13,678 bases of DNA, taken from an uncultured Clostridia bacterium. Its GTDB lineage: Bacteria; Bacillota; Clostridia; Christensenellales; UBA1242. The stretch is taken from positions 1-13,678 of the forward strand of contig CALWAB010000021.1 in assembly GCA_944372745.1 (NCBI GenBank), written 5' to 3'. The notes under the pieces were generated by a model that was not told the DNA's origin, searched no databases, and worked only from the letters and a program-made list of their open reading frames with translations. This document shows, in pieces, positions 1 to 6,466 of this stretch. Position 1 is the stretch's first letter. Each line of letters begins with the position of its first letter. A program made the position numbers and the translations under genes.

Positions 1-1322
1 TCATCAGTTTCAACCACTCTCATAATCTTTATGAGTTCACCTGTTTGTGCATCCACATAAGCATAGAATTGGTCACCACTGCCTGTAGCCTGCACTTCCC
101 AAGCGAGTGTTTCACCTACATATTCATTAGGTATAATACACAAAGATGTTTTTTGTACAGATAACTCTGGCGTAACAGCTCTTTCTGCATCAGTTTTTGT
201 TGCAACTACTTTAGGAATATTACGCTCCGTATGATTGTATGCGTATGTCATTGCTTCAAATCCAACAACTGTTCCATCGTCCATTGCGACTTTTACTTTA
301 ATTAAGTCTGGATATACCACTATATCATTAATTGTATACGCGAGATTTACATATAAATACCCTTCAGCATCAGCGTACCACACGCTTTTCATATTTTCAA
401 ATCCTAGTTTCGTGATAAATTCTTCTGCAATTTGCACACACTCTTCTTGAGAAAGTTTTTTTACTTTAAGGTCGTGTGTTCTATTATAGCTCAGTGGGAA
501 TCCACCTTCTTTTGTGATTTGTACAAAGCCTGTAGTACCATCTGCAAATTTTAAATCATAATTATATGTGACAAACTTCCCTTCTGTCGAGCCACTGTAA
601 TCTATACTGTTGTATTCAAAAACTTCTTTAGTGATTTTTTCTTGTGCTTGCACTTTTGTCACTTCACCTGCTGGCAATCCTTTAATTTCCTTATTTAGAA
701 CTGAATCTGAGAATGGTCCGTCATAAATCAACTGCGGATATTCCACACTTGGTTCTTCAAGGCTAGAAAATTGACGACTAAAATTCGTATCTAATGACTC
801 ATTGCTAGACTTCATATTATCGACAATGCTATAGTCATTAGATAACAATGTAGCAAAACGATTGACTTCTTGCTTAACATTTCTAGCAGAGTCATAAAGT
901 GATTCAATACTGTACTTTTGGTCATCTGTTAATGCTTTACCTTTCGCTAGTTGATTTGATAAACTTGTACAATATCCGTTCGTTTTGTTTATAAAACTCA
1001 CTGTTTTTGATATAGATTGTTCGTCTAATGGAAGTGATGCCAAATTGTCTTGTGCCATATTGCTTTGTTCAAGCAATTTATCCACTAAGTCCGCTTGATA
1101 ACTTTGTGAATTGGAAGAATTGAGTTTACTCAAATTCATTTCAATATTATTGACATTATCAATAAGTTCATAAAATGATTTTTCGTAAACAAATTCTAAT
1201 TGCCTTTTGTATGTATCTCTATCGCCCACCATTGTAAAGAATGCTATAGCGAAACCTATACTTATAAGCAATAGCGTAGCACTCACTATCCATAAAATTG
1301 TATTAACTTTAGAATTATTCAT
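1..1322 (-). CDS. ypeB: YpeB, spore germination protein (C-terminus cut by window edge)
   Basis: YpeB is a membrane-anchored forespore protein needed for assembly and stability of the cortex-lytic enzyme SleB in the spore. The reading frame is open to the left edge and gives 440 residues, close to the usual family length, so only a few residues are missing. The start at 1322 is preceded by AAGGTGAT. Residues about 8-29 form one hydrophobic signal anchor (WIVSATLLLISIGFAIAFF). A helical region follows, then a C-terminal half with PepSY-like repeats; the last visible stretch contains AYVDAQTGELIKI, a typical PepSY end. It lies 15 bases after the sleB stop on the same strand, the classic sleB-ypeB operon. 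Identity rests on family pattern and this context. Confidence 0.93.
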   Translation of the reverse strand, partial: MNNSKVNTILWIVSATLLLISIGFAIAFFTMVGDRDTYKRQLEFVYEKSFYELIDNVNNIEMNLSKLNSSNSQSYQADLVDKLLEQSNMAQDNLASLPLDEQSISKTVSFINKTNGYCTSLSNQLAKGKALTDDQKYSIESLYDSARNVKQEVNRFATLLSNDYSIVDNMKSSNESLDTNFSRQFSSLEEPSVEYPQLIYDGPFSDSVLNKEIKGLPAGEVTKVQAQEKITKEVFEYNSIDYSGSTEGKFVTYNYDLKFADGTTGFVQITKEGGFPLSYNRTHDLKVKKLSQEECVQIAEEFITKLGFENMKSVWYADAEGYLYVNLAYTINDIVVYPDLIKVKVAMDDGTVVGFEAMTYAYNHTERNIPKVVATKTDAERAVTPELSVQKTSLCIIPNEYVGETLAWEVQATGSGDQFYAYVDAQTGELIKIMRVVETD

Positions 1323-1337
1323 ATTATCACCTTATCC

Positions 1338-2027
1338 TTATAAGCAAAATATATGCTTCCCTATTGTTACTACTTGTTGTCTTGACCATATCCAACTACT
1401 TGTGGCAGTAGCAGGATTAAAATAATAAATACATCCATAAGTTGGGTCCCAACCATTGAGTGCATCTTGTGCCGCTTTAAGTGCTGTATCATTAGGCGTC
1501 AAATTGATTTGTCCGTCATCGACTGCAGTAAATGCACCTTTTTGATAAATAACACCTGCTACAGTATTAGGAAAACTAGCATTTTTTACTCTGTTGAGAA
1601 TGACCGCCCCTACTGCGACTTGTCCAGTGTATGGCTCGCCTCTAGCTTCTGCGTATATTGCTTTAGCGAGCAAATACTTATCGCTATTTGTTTGTGTACT
1701 TGAAGATGTCAAACTCATTCCTAAAGCATTCGCGGTATTCGTTCCTACTATTCCGTCAACTGCTAATCCATTCACTCTTTGGAAATACTTAACTGCAGCT
1801 ATAGTTTTACTGCCATATATTCCGTCCACATTGCCAGTATAATATCCCCAATTTTTCAATTTTTGTTGCACAGTTTTAATCTGTGATGTTGTTAAACATT
1901 CTAGCGTTTGAACCTGCTGATATGTATTCTTTGCTCCCAAACTTTGTATGTCCATAAATGACATTGCAGTGAACATACTAGCAAGGCTCATAACTGCCAC
2001 CATAAGTATTTTAAAACTTTTTCTCAT
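1338..2027 (-). CDS. sleB: SleB, spore cortex-lytic enzyme
   Basis: SleB is a lytic transglycosylase that cleaves spore cortex peptidoglycan at muramic-lactam sites during germination. The product is 229 residues: a signal or anchor segment (about 5-30), a PG_binding_1 domain (about 45-105, with NWGYYTGNVDGIYGSKT and the end GIVGTNTANALG), a short Ser/Thr linker, and a Hydrolase_2 catalytic domain (about 118-229). The expected catalytic glutamate is E127 in AKAIYAEARGE. The start at 2027 is chosen over an in-frame ATG at 2159 because GGAGAAG lies just upstream, the signal peptide begins there, and the longer version would run through the promoter region. It is first in the sleB-ypeB operon. 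Length and domain order match the family. Confidence 0.95.
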   Translation of the reverse strand: MRKSFKILMVAVMSLASMFTAMSFMDIQSLGAKNTYQQVQTLECLTTSQIKTVQQKLKNWGYYTGNVDGIYGSKTIAAVKYFQRVNGLAVDGIVGTNTANALGMSLTSSSTQTNSDKYLLAKAIYAEARGEPYTGQVAVGAVILNRVKNASFPNTVAGVIYQKGAFTAVDDGQINLTPNDTALKAAQDALNGWDPTYGCIYYFNPATATSSWIWSRQQVVTIGKHIFCL

Positions 2028-2050
2028 ATGCTTCTCCTTATAATTTTCAT

Positions 2051-2079
2051 TATTATGTGTAATTTTATTTTTTTTATAA
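2051..2079 (-). promoter_or_regulatory. Putative sigma-G-type promoter for sleB-ypeB
   Basis: On the minus strand, CATAATA (2051-2057) fits the sigma-G -10 consensus CATNHTA exactly. TTATA (2075-2079) lies 17 bases upstream and fits gHATR except for the first base. sleB is known to be forespore-expressed under sigma-G in Bacillus. The -35 match is weak in this A/T-rich stretch. Confidence 0.5.
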
Positions 2080-2097
2080 TTATTTTTTGAAAAAACC

Positions 2098-2126
2098 TTG
2101 AAAAAGCACTTCCCTTGTGATATAAT
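2098..2126 (+). promoter_or_regulatory. Sigma-A promoter for the gene at 2150
   Basis: TTGAAA (2098-2103) and TATAAT (2121-2126) are separated by 17 bases. They lie 24 bases before the start codon at 2150, with ribosome binding site AAGGAAGG in between. The promoter is back to back with the sleB promoter. Confidence 0.8.
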
Positions 2127-2149
2127 TACTTGCAAAAGGAAGGTAATGT

Positions 2150-2440
2150 ATGGAAACAAACGAAAATTTCAAAAAAGTTTTAATGGAGTTATTTGACGAA
2201 AAGGATATTGACCCAAAATATCGAAAACAAGTAGAAGTAGACGAAATTATGCAAGAGTATAGAGATAATATGGCACAATTTAAAAAAGACTATGAAGCAC
2301 AAATTCAACAAGAGCGTATAGACACTATAAAGTCATTGACAAAGGATGAATTGGAATTAGTACTTGATTTATATGGTCAAGAAATTTTCTCAATGTACGA
2401 AAAGAAAAACAATGTAAACCTAGAATGTATTGTTAGATAA
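2150..2440 (+). CDS. Small acidic helical protein of unknown function
   Basis: I do not recognise this 96-residue protein. It is rich in Glu, Asp, Lys and Gln, has no signal peptide or membrane segment, and is predicted by eye to be almost all helical, with a possible coiled coil at about 28-60. The start has a good ribosome binding site (AAGGAAGG, 6 bases before ATG), a near-consensus sigma-A promoter just upstream and a hairpin terminator after the stop, so it is a complete single-gene unit. An ATG at 2146 in another frame gives only a short peptide. It is divergent from sleB and opposite to most of the window. Nothing in the sequence ties it to germination. Confidence 0.75.
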   Translation: METNENFKKVLMELFDEKDIDPKYRKQVEVDEIMQEYRDNMAQFKKDYEAQIQQERIDTIKSLTKDELELVLDLYGQEIFSMYEKKNNVNLECIVR

Positions 2441-2444
2441 ATTT

Positions 2445-2469
2445 AAAAGTGGTTATAACCACTTTTTTT
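2445..2469 (+). terminator. Terminator after the gene at 2150
   Basis: The stem AGTGGTT/AACCACT (2448-2463) has a two-base loop. It is extended by flanking A/T pairs and followed by a run of seven T, starting five bases after the stop codon. Confidence 0.85.
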
Positions 2470-2470
2470 A

Positions 2471-2591
2471 CTATTGTCAATTTAGTTATATCAGACACAA
2501 ATCATTAAAATAGCACTTAAAGAAAATAACTATACATATTTTACCACGCCATATTATATTATAGGAACACTAATTAAAAACAAAATAAACA
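2471..2591. other. AT-rich intergenic stretch, probably IS remnant tail
   Basis: No gene, promoter or strong hairpin was found. It lies downstream of the tnpA relic and may contain further decayed element sequence, but I could not match it to the rest of an IS200 transposase or to a right-end hairpin. Confidence 0.3.
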
Positions 2592-2680
2592 TTAAAATAC
2601 TTTGTATTTAGTTGCAAATACTATATGATACTTTCAATCCCAAGTCGTATGTGCTAATCTATTATTGTCTTTTATGACAT
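2592..2680 (-). pseudogene. tnpA: IS200-type transposase (tnpA) N-terminal relic
   Basis: On the minus strand, AGGAGG (2683-2688) precedes an ATG at 2680. The +1 frame (from 2678) then reads KDNNRLAHTTWD, a stop, KYHIVFATKYK, and a TAA at 2592. This matches the start of IS200/IS605-family TnpA, whose N-terminus runs like NSLAHTKWNCKYHIVFAPKYRR. The catalytic HUH and Tyr regions are absent or unrecognisable. There are three lesions: a one-base frameshift just after the start, TGA (2634-2636) where the family has a Cys codon, and TAA at 2592. It is therefore a dead fragment of about 30 codons. The upstream structures at 2681-2736 and 2764-2786 are what an IS200 left end should carry. The match is by recall of the family, not a search. 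Confidence 0.8.
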
Positions 2681-2736
2681 TACCTCCTATGATTAAAATT
2701 GTATAGACTACAAATTTTATTTTATCATAGGAGGTA
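2681..2736. repeat. Long hairpin enclosing the tnpA ribosome binding site
   Basis: A perfect 13-base inverted repeat, TACCTCCTATGAT (2681-2693) and ATCATAGGAGGTA (2724-2736), is extended inward by TAAAATTGTA/TACAAATTTTA with one bulge around a five-base loop. The minus-strand arm next to the tnpA ATG carries AGGAGG, so the RNA hairpin would bury the Shine-Dalgarno. Such sequestration is known for IS200 tnpA. Confidence 0.8.
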
Positions 2737-2763
2737 TTCTTATATAAAGGTTAACTTCTATTG

Positions 2764-2786
2764 AACCACGGGACTATCCCGTGGTT
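2764..2786. mobile_element. Subterminal palindrome of the IS200-type left end
   Basis: AACCACGGGA/TCCCGTGGTT is a perfect 10-base-pair stem with a three-base loop (CTA). It sits about 85 bases upstream of the tnpA relic. IS200/IS605 elements are recognised by TnpA through hairpins near their ends, and in IS200 the left-end hairpin also blocks incoming transcription. The stem is intact although tnpA is dead. Confidence 0.65.
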
Positions 2787-2792
2787 TTCATT

Positions 2793-2823
2793 AAAAAAAC
2801 TGTAAATTTAATTTTACAGTTTT
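2793..2823 (-). terminator. Terminator of the 395-residue unknown gene
   Basis: AAACTGTAAA pairs with TTTACAGTTT across a short A/T loop and ends in a T-rich run on the minus strand. It overlaps the stop codon of the gene at 2822-4009 and could work in both directions. Confidence 0.8.
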
Positions 2824-4009
2824 ATAATAATTTGTCTTCTTGTCTTATATGAGATTTATCCTTTTTCAAATTCTTAGTTTCAGCAAATGCTAAATTGTCA
2901 CCTATTATCATCAAATGTATCTTATCTCCGCCTTTAGAATCTTTATATATTTTTTCATTAATTTCTTTTTCAATTCGTTTTAATCTTTCTTCCACTTCTG
3001 CATCTGTATATTGCTTTACCCAACCAGTATTTGAATCATATTGAAGCGAACGAACTTCTCTATTTAAGGTTGAGTATTCTAAATCATCTAAGCCTCGCAT
3101 AATACATACATTCCTTTCATATTCATCATCTTGCAAGTAGGATTTTACAATAGAATTAGCAATTTTAAAATTTTTTTTGAATTCCTTTATTGTTAAATTT
3201 TCATCCTTTACTTCCTTTTCCTTATCGTGAATTATTATACCATTTTCTCTTCGTTTAGGCTCTTCATCGTCATATTTATACTCTTTATCTCGGTTTTGCA
3301 TATAATCATCATCTTTAGTTTCCATAGCATTTTCATTTCTATAAACTGGCGTCCATCGAGTATAAAAACTTTTCCCCAATTTATCTTTATCATTTTTAAT
3401 TAAAAAATCTGTAATTAAATTTTCTTTTGACTGTTCAAGTCCCTTTTCCGAATACCTAACATCCGCCTTTATCTCATCGTTATCAACTGATAGTGCAACT
3501 ACAAAACGACCTTCACCGCTTAGCATTTTTTCAGTTTTTCTTAATTCTATATCAACCGCTACATCAGTACATTCGTCTGGCAACAAATCATCAGCAAAAA
3601 ACTCATTGGGATTGTCAATTTGTCTACCACTAGCCAATCTAAATTTATACTGTATAATACCTATTCCTCGCGTTATAGCATAATTTAATTGAGAATAATT
3701 TTTCATTTTTTCTTTTTCTTTTTGTATAAATTCTTTTTTTATTCGATTAAATCTATCTTCATCATTTGCTATACTAGGATAAAAATTTTTTATCCTTTCT
3801 TCTTCGTAATTCCATTTCTTAGATATATAATCTTCTTCAGATGCCAATACTGACGCTATTTTTTTATTTGCTTCTTGGCATAATTCGTCTATATATTCTT
3901 TTTTCTTATTTAGCAATTCTTCTCTATGTTTTTCTGCATTATTTAATGTCTCTTGTTTTTTATCCAATGTTGTTTTACCGCCGTTGCCAAATATATCTCT
4001 TAATTTCAT
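2822..4009 (-). CDS. Large charged cytoplasmic protein of unknown function
   Basis: I do not recognise this 395-residue protein. It has no signal peptide, membrane segment or known catalytic motif. Residues about 15-110 are Lys/Glu-rich and likely a long coiled coil. Residues about 115-220 look like a mixed alpha/beta domain (RGIGIIQYKFRLASG, RFVVALSVDNDEIKADVRYS). A very charged linker follows (about 225-275, KDDDYMQNRDKEYKYDDEE), then a C-terminal helical segment ending in DKIHLMIIGDNLAFAETKN and a basic tail. The start has GGAAGAAGA just upstream, a sigma-A promoter at 4029-4057 and its own terminator, so it is a real single-gene unit. It lies between a dead IS and spoIIR, which says nothing firm about its job. 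Confidence 0.8.
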   Translation of the reverse strand: MKLRDIFGNGGKTTLDKKQETLNNAEKHREELLNKKKEYIDELCQEANKKIASVLASEEDYISKKWNYEEERIKNFYPSIANDEDRFNRIKKEFIQKEKEKMKNYSQLNYAITRGIGIIQYKFRLASGRQIDNPNEFFADDLLPDECTDVAVDIELRKTEKMLSGEGRFVVALSVDNDEIKADVRYSEKGLEQSKENLITDFLIKNDKDKLGKSFYTRWTPVYRNENAMETKDDDYMQNRDKEYKYDDEEPKRRENGIIIHDKEKEVKDENLTIKEFKKNFKIANSIVKSYLQDDEYERNVCIMRGLDDLEYSTLNREVRSLQYDSNTGWVKQYTDAEVEERLKRIEKEINEKIYKDSKGGDKIHLMIIGDNLAFAETKNLKKDKSHIRQEDKLL

Positions 4010-4028
4010 TTCTTCTTCCTTTTATTGA

Positions 4029-4057
4029 ATTATATCACAAATATACCATTTTGTAAA
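4029..4057 (-). promoter_or_regulatory. Sigma-A promoter for the 395-residue unknown gene
   Basis: On the minus strand, TTTACA (4052-4057) and TATAAT (4029-4034) are separated by 17 bases. An extended -10 TG precedes the hexamer (TGATATAAT). The start codon is 20 bases further on. Confidence 0.8.
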
Positions 4058-4123
4058 TAAAAAATAAATAAATAACTTATTGTCTCACAAAGAAGTATAA
4101 CACCTTATATAGTAATTCGTATT

Positions 4124-4146
4124 ATAAAAAAAGAAGGCTTTTAGCC
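4124..4146 (-). terminator. Weak terminator after spoIIR
   Basis: A short stem GGCT/AGCC (4136-4146) spans the spoIIR stop codon. It is followed on the minus strand by TTC and a run of seven T. The stem has only four pairs, so the call is tentative. Confidence 0.4.
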
Positions 4147-4683
4147 AAAAAACTTATTAATGATTTCCACAATTTTTGAACGATATTCTATTTCATTTGA
4201 GCCATCATCTTGCCCACCTACAAAGCATAATGGTGGATATACGACACACCACCAGTTATCCCCCTCACCTGTGCCTAAATTTAATATTAAGGCATCATAG
4301 ATTCCGCTTTCAAGCACCAATTCATCATACTGTCTTGTAGGGAAATTCTCTTGACGAATTTCTGCATTTGCAGTGTAAGTAAACCCATTTCTTTTTAATA
4401 CACTGTCCGCTGTGGCTTCTATACCGGAAATATTGTCATTGATAATCTTTATTGCTAATTCCTTTGTGGTGGCTTCTGCCAATAATGGTGTTAAAAAGTC
4501 AACAACTTCGCTTTTTACTTGATATTTGACGCGTTGGTCAACTTCGCTATTGCTATTTGCTCGAATATGTATTCTCAAAAAATCTGCTTTGTTGTATTCA
4601 CTATTTGATTGAAAGCCAAATATCGCTACTAATACTATCAATAATGCTACTGCTCCCCCAACTATAAAATGTAAACTATTCAT
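4141..4683 (-). CDS. spoIIR: SpoIIR, forespore signal for pro-sigma-E activation
   Basis: SpoIIR is made in the forespore, exported across the septum, and triggers SpoIIGA to process pro-sigma-E in the mother cell. The product is 180 residues with one N-terminal hydrophobic segment (about 5-24). The family hallmarks follow in order: FLRIHIRANSNSEVDQRVKYQV (about 35-56), FPTRQYDE (114-121), SGIYDALILNLGTGEGDNWW with CVVYPPLCF (126-154). The start at 4683 has AAGGTGAT at a good distance. An in-frame ATG at 4734 would lie upstream of the mapped promoter and is rejected. It is slightly short at the C-terminus compared with many relatives. The gene stands alone, as spoIIR usually does. Confidence 0.95.
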   Translation of the reverse strand: MNSLHFIVGGAVALLIVLVAIFGFQSNSEYNKADFLRIHIRANSNSEVDQRVKYQVKSEVVDFLTPLLAEATTKELAIKIINDNISGIEATADSVLKRNGFTYTANAEIRQENFPTRQYDELVLESGIYDALILNLGTGEGDNWWCVVYPPLCFVGGQDDGSNEIEYRSKIVEIINKFFG

Positions 4684-4702
4684 ACTATCACCTTCGCAAA
4701 TG

Positions 4703-4732
4703 AAGTATTGACACACTTTCAAATATTTATAC
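4703..4732 (-). promoter_or_regulatory. Sigma-F/G-type promoter for spoIIR
   Basis: On the minus strand, GTATA (4728-4732) matches the sigma-F -35 GYWTA. After exactly 15 bases, GTCAATACTT (4703-4712) matches GGnRAnAMTW at all fixed positions but the second. spoIIR is under sigma-F in Bacillus subtilis, so position and type agree. Confidence 0.75.
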
Positions 4733-4790
4733 ACAAATTATACTTTTTACAAAAGGAGTGTTAATGACTATAGTCACATAAATACGAAAA

Positions 4791-4912
4791 GGAACTTTTT
4801 AGGGGATTTCATCCCCTAGGTGGGATGCCCCACCATGGCGTGGTCTTTGTGTGAGTACTTAGGCATAACTTAGTACTTTACAAATATACTTAGTGCTTGA
4901 CAAAGCACTAAG
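4791..4912 (+). repeat. Modular palindromic repeat, copy 1 (partial, plus orientation)
   Basis: It starts with GGAACTTTTT, a possible remnant of the first hairpin. Then come AGGGGAT/ATCCCCT (4801-4817, loop TTC), GGTGGG/CCCACC (4819-4834), CACCATGGCGTGGTCTTTG, GAGTACTTAGG, TTAGTACTTTACAAA, and the terminal hairpin CTTAGTGCTT-GACA-AAGCACTAAG (4889-4912, ten perfect pairs). The 20 bases 4801-4820 are identical to 6565-6584 in copy 3. The order also parallels the 10741 copy (CACCTATGGTCTTGG, GATACTAGCC, TACTTAAAAA). It shares its terminal hairpin with the oppositely oriented copy 2. No coding frame was seen. Confidence 0.75.
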
Positions 4913-5148
4913 ATATATATTTTATATTTTTAAGTACTAGTGCTGGCTAGTATCACATATCAAGCCCACAGGTCAAGGGTACTAGCGTACGGCACTGGTC
5001 ACCGATTTGAGAGAACCTATAGAGTAAGTGCTAGTACCAACTAAGACCATGCCATAGGGTGGCATCACACTTGTCCTTGTCTAAGGTTCTAGGGGATGAC
5101 CCCCCCCCTAGAAATAAATAAAGTGAAGGGGAATAGGTAGTTCCCTTC
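4889..5148 (-). repeat. Modular palindromic repeat, copy 2 (longest, minus orientation)
   Basis: Read on the minus strand from 5148: GAAGGGAA/TTCCCCTTC hairpin (5125-5148, one bulged base); CTAGGGG/CCCCTAG hairpin (5089-5111) with a run of nine C on the plus strand (5100-5108); TAGACAAGGAC (5073-5083); an ATGCCA/TGGCAT stem; CCTTGACCTGTG (4967-4978); then a 38-base block (4927-4964) that matches 10824-10861 at 32 positions; then the terminal hairpin 4889-4912. TAGACAAGGAC and CCTTGACCTGTG recur exactly in copy 3. It begins 31 bases after the polymerase stop codon, on the same strand, so it would form the 3' untranslated region of that mRNA. Confidence 0.8.
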
Positions 5149-5178
5149 CTTCTAACCCCATCTCCTAAACTTTGCCCC

Positions 5179-6414
5179 CTACTTAGTAAAATAGCTCATA
5201 GGGTGAATAGTGTGTGTATTTTCGACATCTAGCCCAATCAATTTTGATTCGAAAAGAATGTTAGCTCGACATATAGAAGAAAAACCATACTTTTTTCTTA
5301 TTTTCTCTACCACAATATCTTGTTTGCGTTTTGCTTCCTGTCCGTCATTCCAAAGGCACAACTGCTCATACTCGCCATCAAAATCGCACACGGACACACC
5401 TATACTACGCATTGGAGTCTTGAAATCATAATATTTTGATACAATGGACATTGCACGCTGAATAATATCAAAGGAATTATTTGTGCTAATTAAAAACTTG
5501 CGTTGCTTAGTGATAGAGTGTAGGCTACTATCCCGCATATTGACCGCTACTGTTCGTGCCTTGCCAACATTGTACTTTCGCATTCTGCTTGCCACACTTT
5601 CAGCTAGCATAGTGATGACCACTCGGCACTCCTGCAATGATTTAATGTCCTGCGGTGGCGTCATACTATTGCCGACTGACTTAATAATGCTACTTTGCCC
5701 CCTTTTCTTGACAGGTGACACATCAAGTCCATTGGCAAATTCCCATAAGTATTTGCCCCACGCCCCCAATTTATCCACCAAATATTGCACAGGAGTATTT
5801 GCTAAATCGCCAATAGTTTCAATGCCCATTTTGTTTACTTTCTTTGTAGTGGCTTTGCCCACATACAATAAATCTTGCACAGGCAAACCCCATATTTTTG
5901 ATTTATAATTATCTATATCAATACAAGTGGTAGCGTCAGGTTTCTTCATATCTGAACCAAGTTTTGCAAATATTTTATTATAACTCACTCCCACTGATGC
6001 GGTAATGCCTATTTCGTCCTTAATACGCTGGCGAATTTCGTTAGCAATTTCTTCTCCTGTTCCAAAGAGTTTTCTACTCTCAGTGACATCTAACCACGCC
6101 TCGTCTATACCGAATGGCTCTATTCTATCGGTATAATCTTCGTAAATGGCACGCACTCTACGCGAAAAACGCAGATATTCATCAAAGTTGGCTATCACGC
6201 AAATAATATTAGGGCATATTTGTCGTGCTTGCCAAAGTACCATACCCGTTGTAATGCCCATACTCTTAGCTATATAATTCTTGGCTAGCACTATACCGTG
6301 TCTATCTCGTGGGTCACCTATTACGCACAAGGGATAGTCCTTCCAATACGGATTACGCTGGCACTCCACTGACGCATAAAAATTGTTTAAGTCGCTATGT
6401 AATATCGTTCTCAT
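5179..6414 (-). CDS. dinB: Y-family translesion DNA polymerase, DinB/Pol IV-like
   Basis: This polymerase copies past damaged template bases with low fidelity. The product is 411 residues, normal for the family. The catalytic metal ligands are visible as D8 (ILHSDLNNFYASVE) and D104-E105 (FGIDEAWLDVT), and Y13 is at the steric-gate position that excludes ribonucleotides. TASVGVSYNKIFAKLGSDMKKP (about 139-160) is the palm motif; helix-hairpin-helix and little-finger domains follow. QLCLW (351-355) resembles the sliding-clamp binding motif QLxLF but lies inside the little finger, so its role is uncertain. The start at 6414 is chosen over 6438 because GGGGGAG precedes it closely and the family begins at MRTILHSD. 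A LexA-type box lies in the promoter. Repeat copies flank it on both sides. Confidence 0.93.
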   Translation of the reverse strand: MRTILHSDLNNFYASVECQRNPYWKDYPLCVIGDPRDRHGIVLAKNYIAKSMGITTGMVLWQARQICPNIICVIANFDEYLRFSRRVRAIYEDYTDRIEPFGIDEAWLDVTESRKLFGTGEEIANEIRQRIKDEIGITASVGVSYNKIFAKLGSDMKKPDATTCIDIDNYKSKIWGLPVQDLLYVGKATTKKVNKMGIETIGDLANTPVQYLVDKLGAWGKYLWEFANGLDVSPVKKRGQSSIIKSVGNSMTPPQDIKSLQECRVVITMLAESVASRMRKYNVGKARTVAVNMRDSSLHSITKQRKFLISTNNSFDIIQRAMSIVSKYYDFKTPMRSIGVSVCDFDGEYEQLCLWNDGQEAKRKQDIVVEKIRKKYGFSSICRANILFESKLIGLDVENTHTIHPMSYFTK

Positions 6415-6436
6415 TTGCTCCCCCTTATTGTGCTTC

Positions 6437-6466
6437 ATTATAGCAAATGTAGAACATATTTTTCAA
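6437..6466 (-). promoter_or_regulatory. Polymerase promoter with LexA (SOS) box
   Basis: On the minus strand, TTGAAA (6461-6466) and TATAAT (6437-6442) are 18 bases apart. Between them, plus-strand AGAACATATTTTTC (6451-6464) agrees with the Firmicutes LexA site CGAACRNRYGTTYC at 12 of 14 positions. Bound LexA would cover the promoter, so SOS induction is likely. Confidence 0.7.

Larger units (their letters stand above)
4735..5178. other. Gene-free region between spoIIR and the polymerase
   Basis: The 444 bases hold repeat copies 1 and 2 placed tail to tail. The last 50 bases near the spoIIR promoter and the 30 bases after the polymerase stop (rich in C and T) show no extra feature. No tRNA cloverleaf or known riboswitch was recognised, although the region is highly palindromic. 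Confidence 0.7.

Noticed and set aside
2028..2159. 44-codon N-terminal extension of SleB
   Set aside because: It would put the signal peptide inside the protein and run through the promoter. The ATG at 2027 has a proper ribosome binding site.
2634..2636. TGA in the transposase relic read as a sense codon
   Set aside because: The same frame has a further TAA and a frameshift near the start, and no other gene here needs TGA as sense. The relic is simply broken.
4735..5178. Known riboswitch, tRNA or CRISPR array in the hairpin-rich region
   Set aside because: No cloverleaf, no equal-length repeat-spacer pattern and no aptamer core that I recognise. The palindromes are explained better by the repeat family.
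5483..5908. Plus-strand open frame of 141 codons
   Set aside because: It is antisense to the conserved polymerase gene, with no ribosome binding site or family match.
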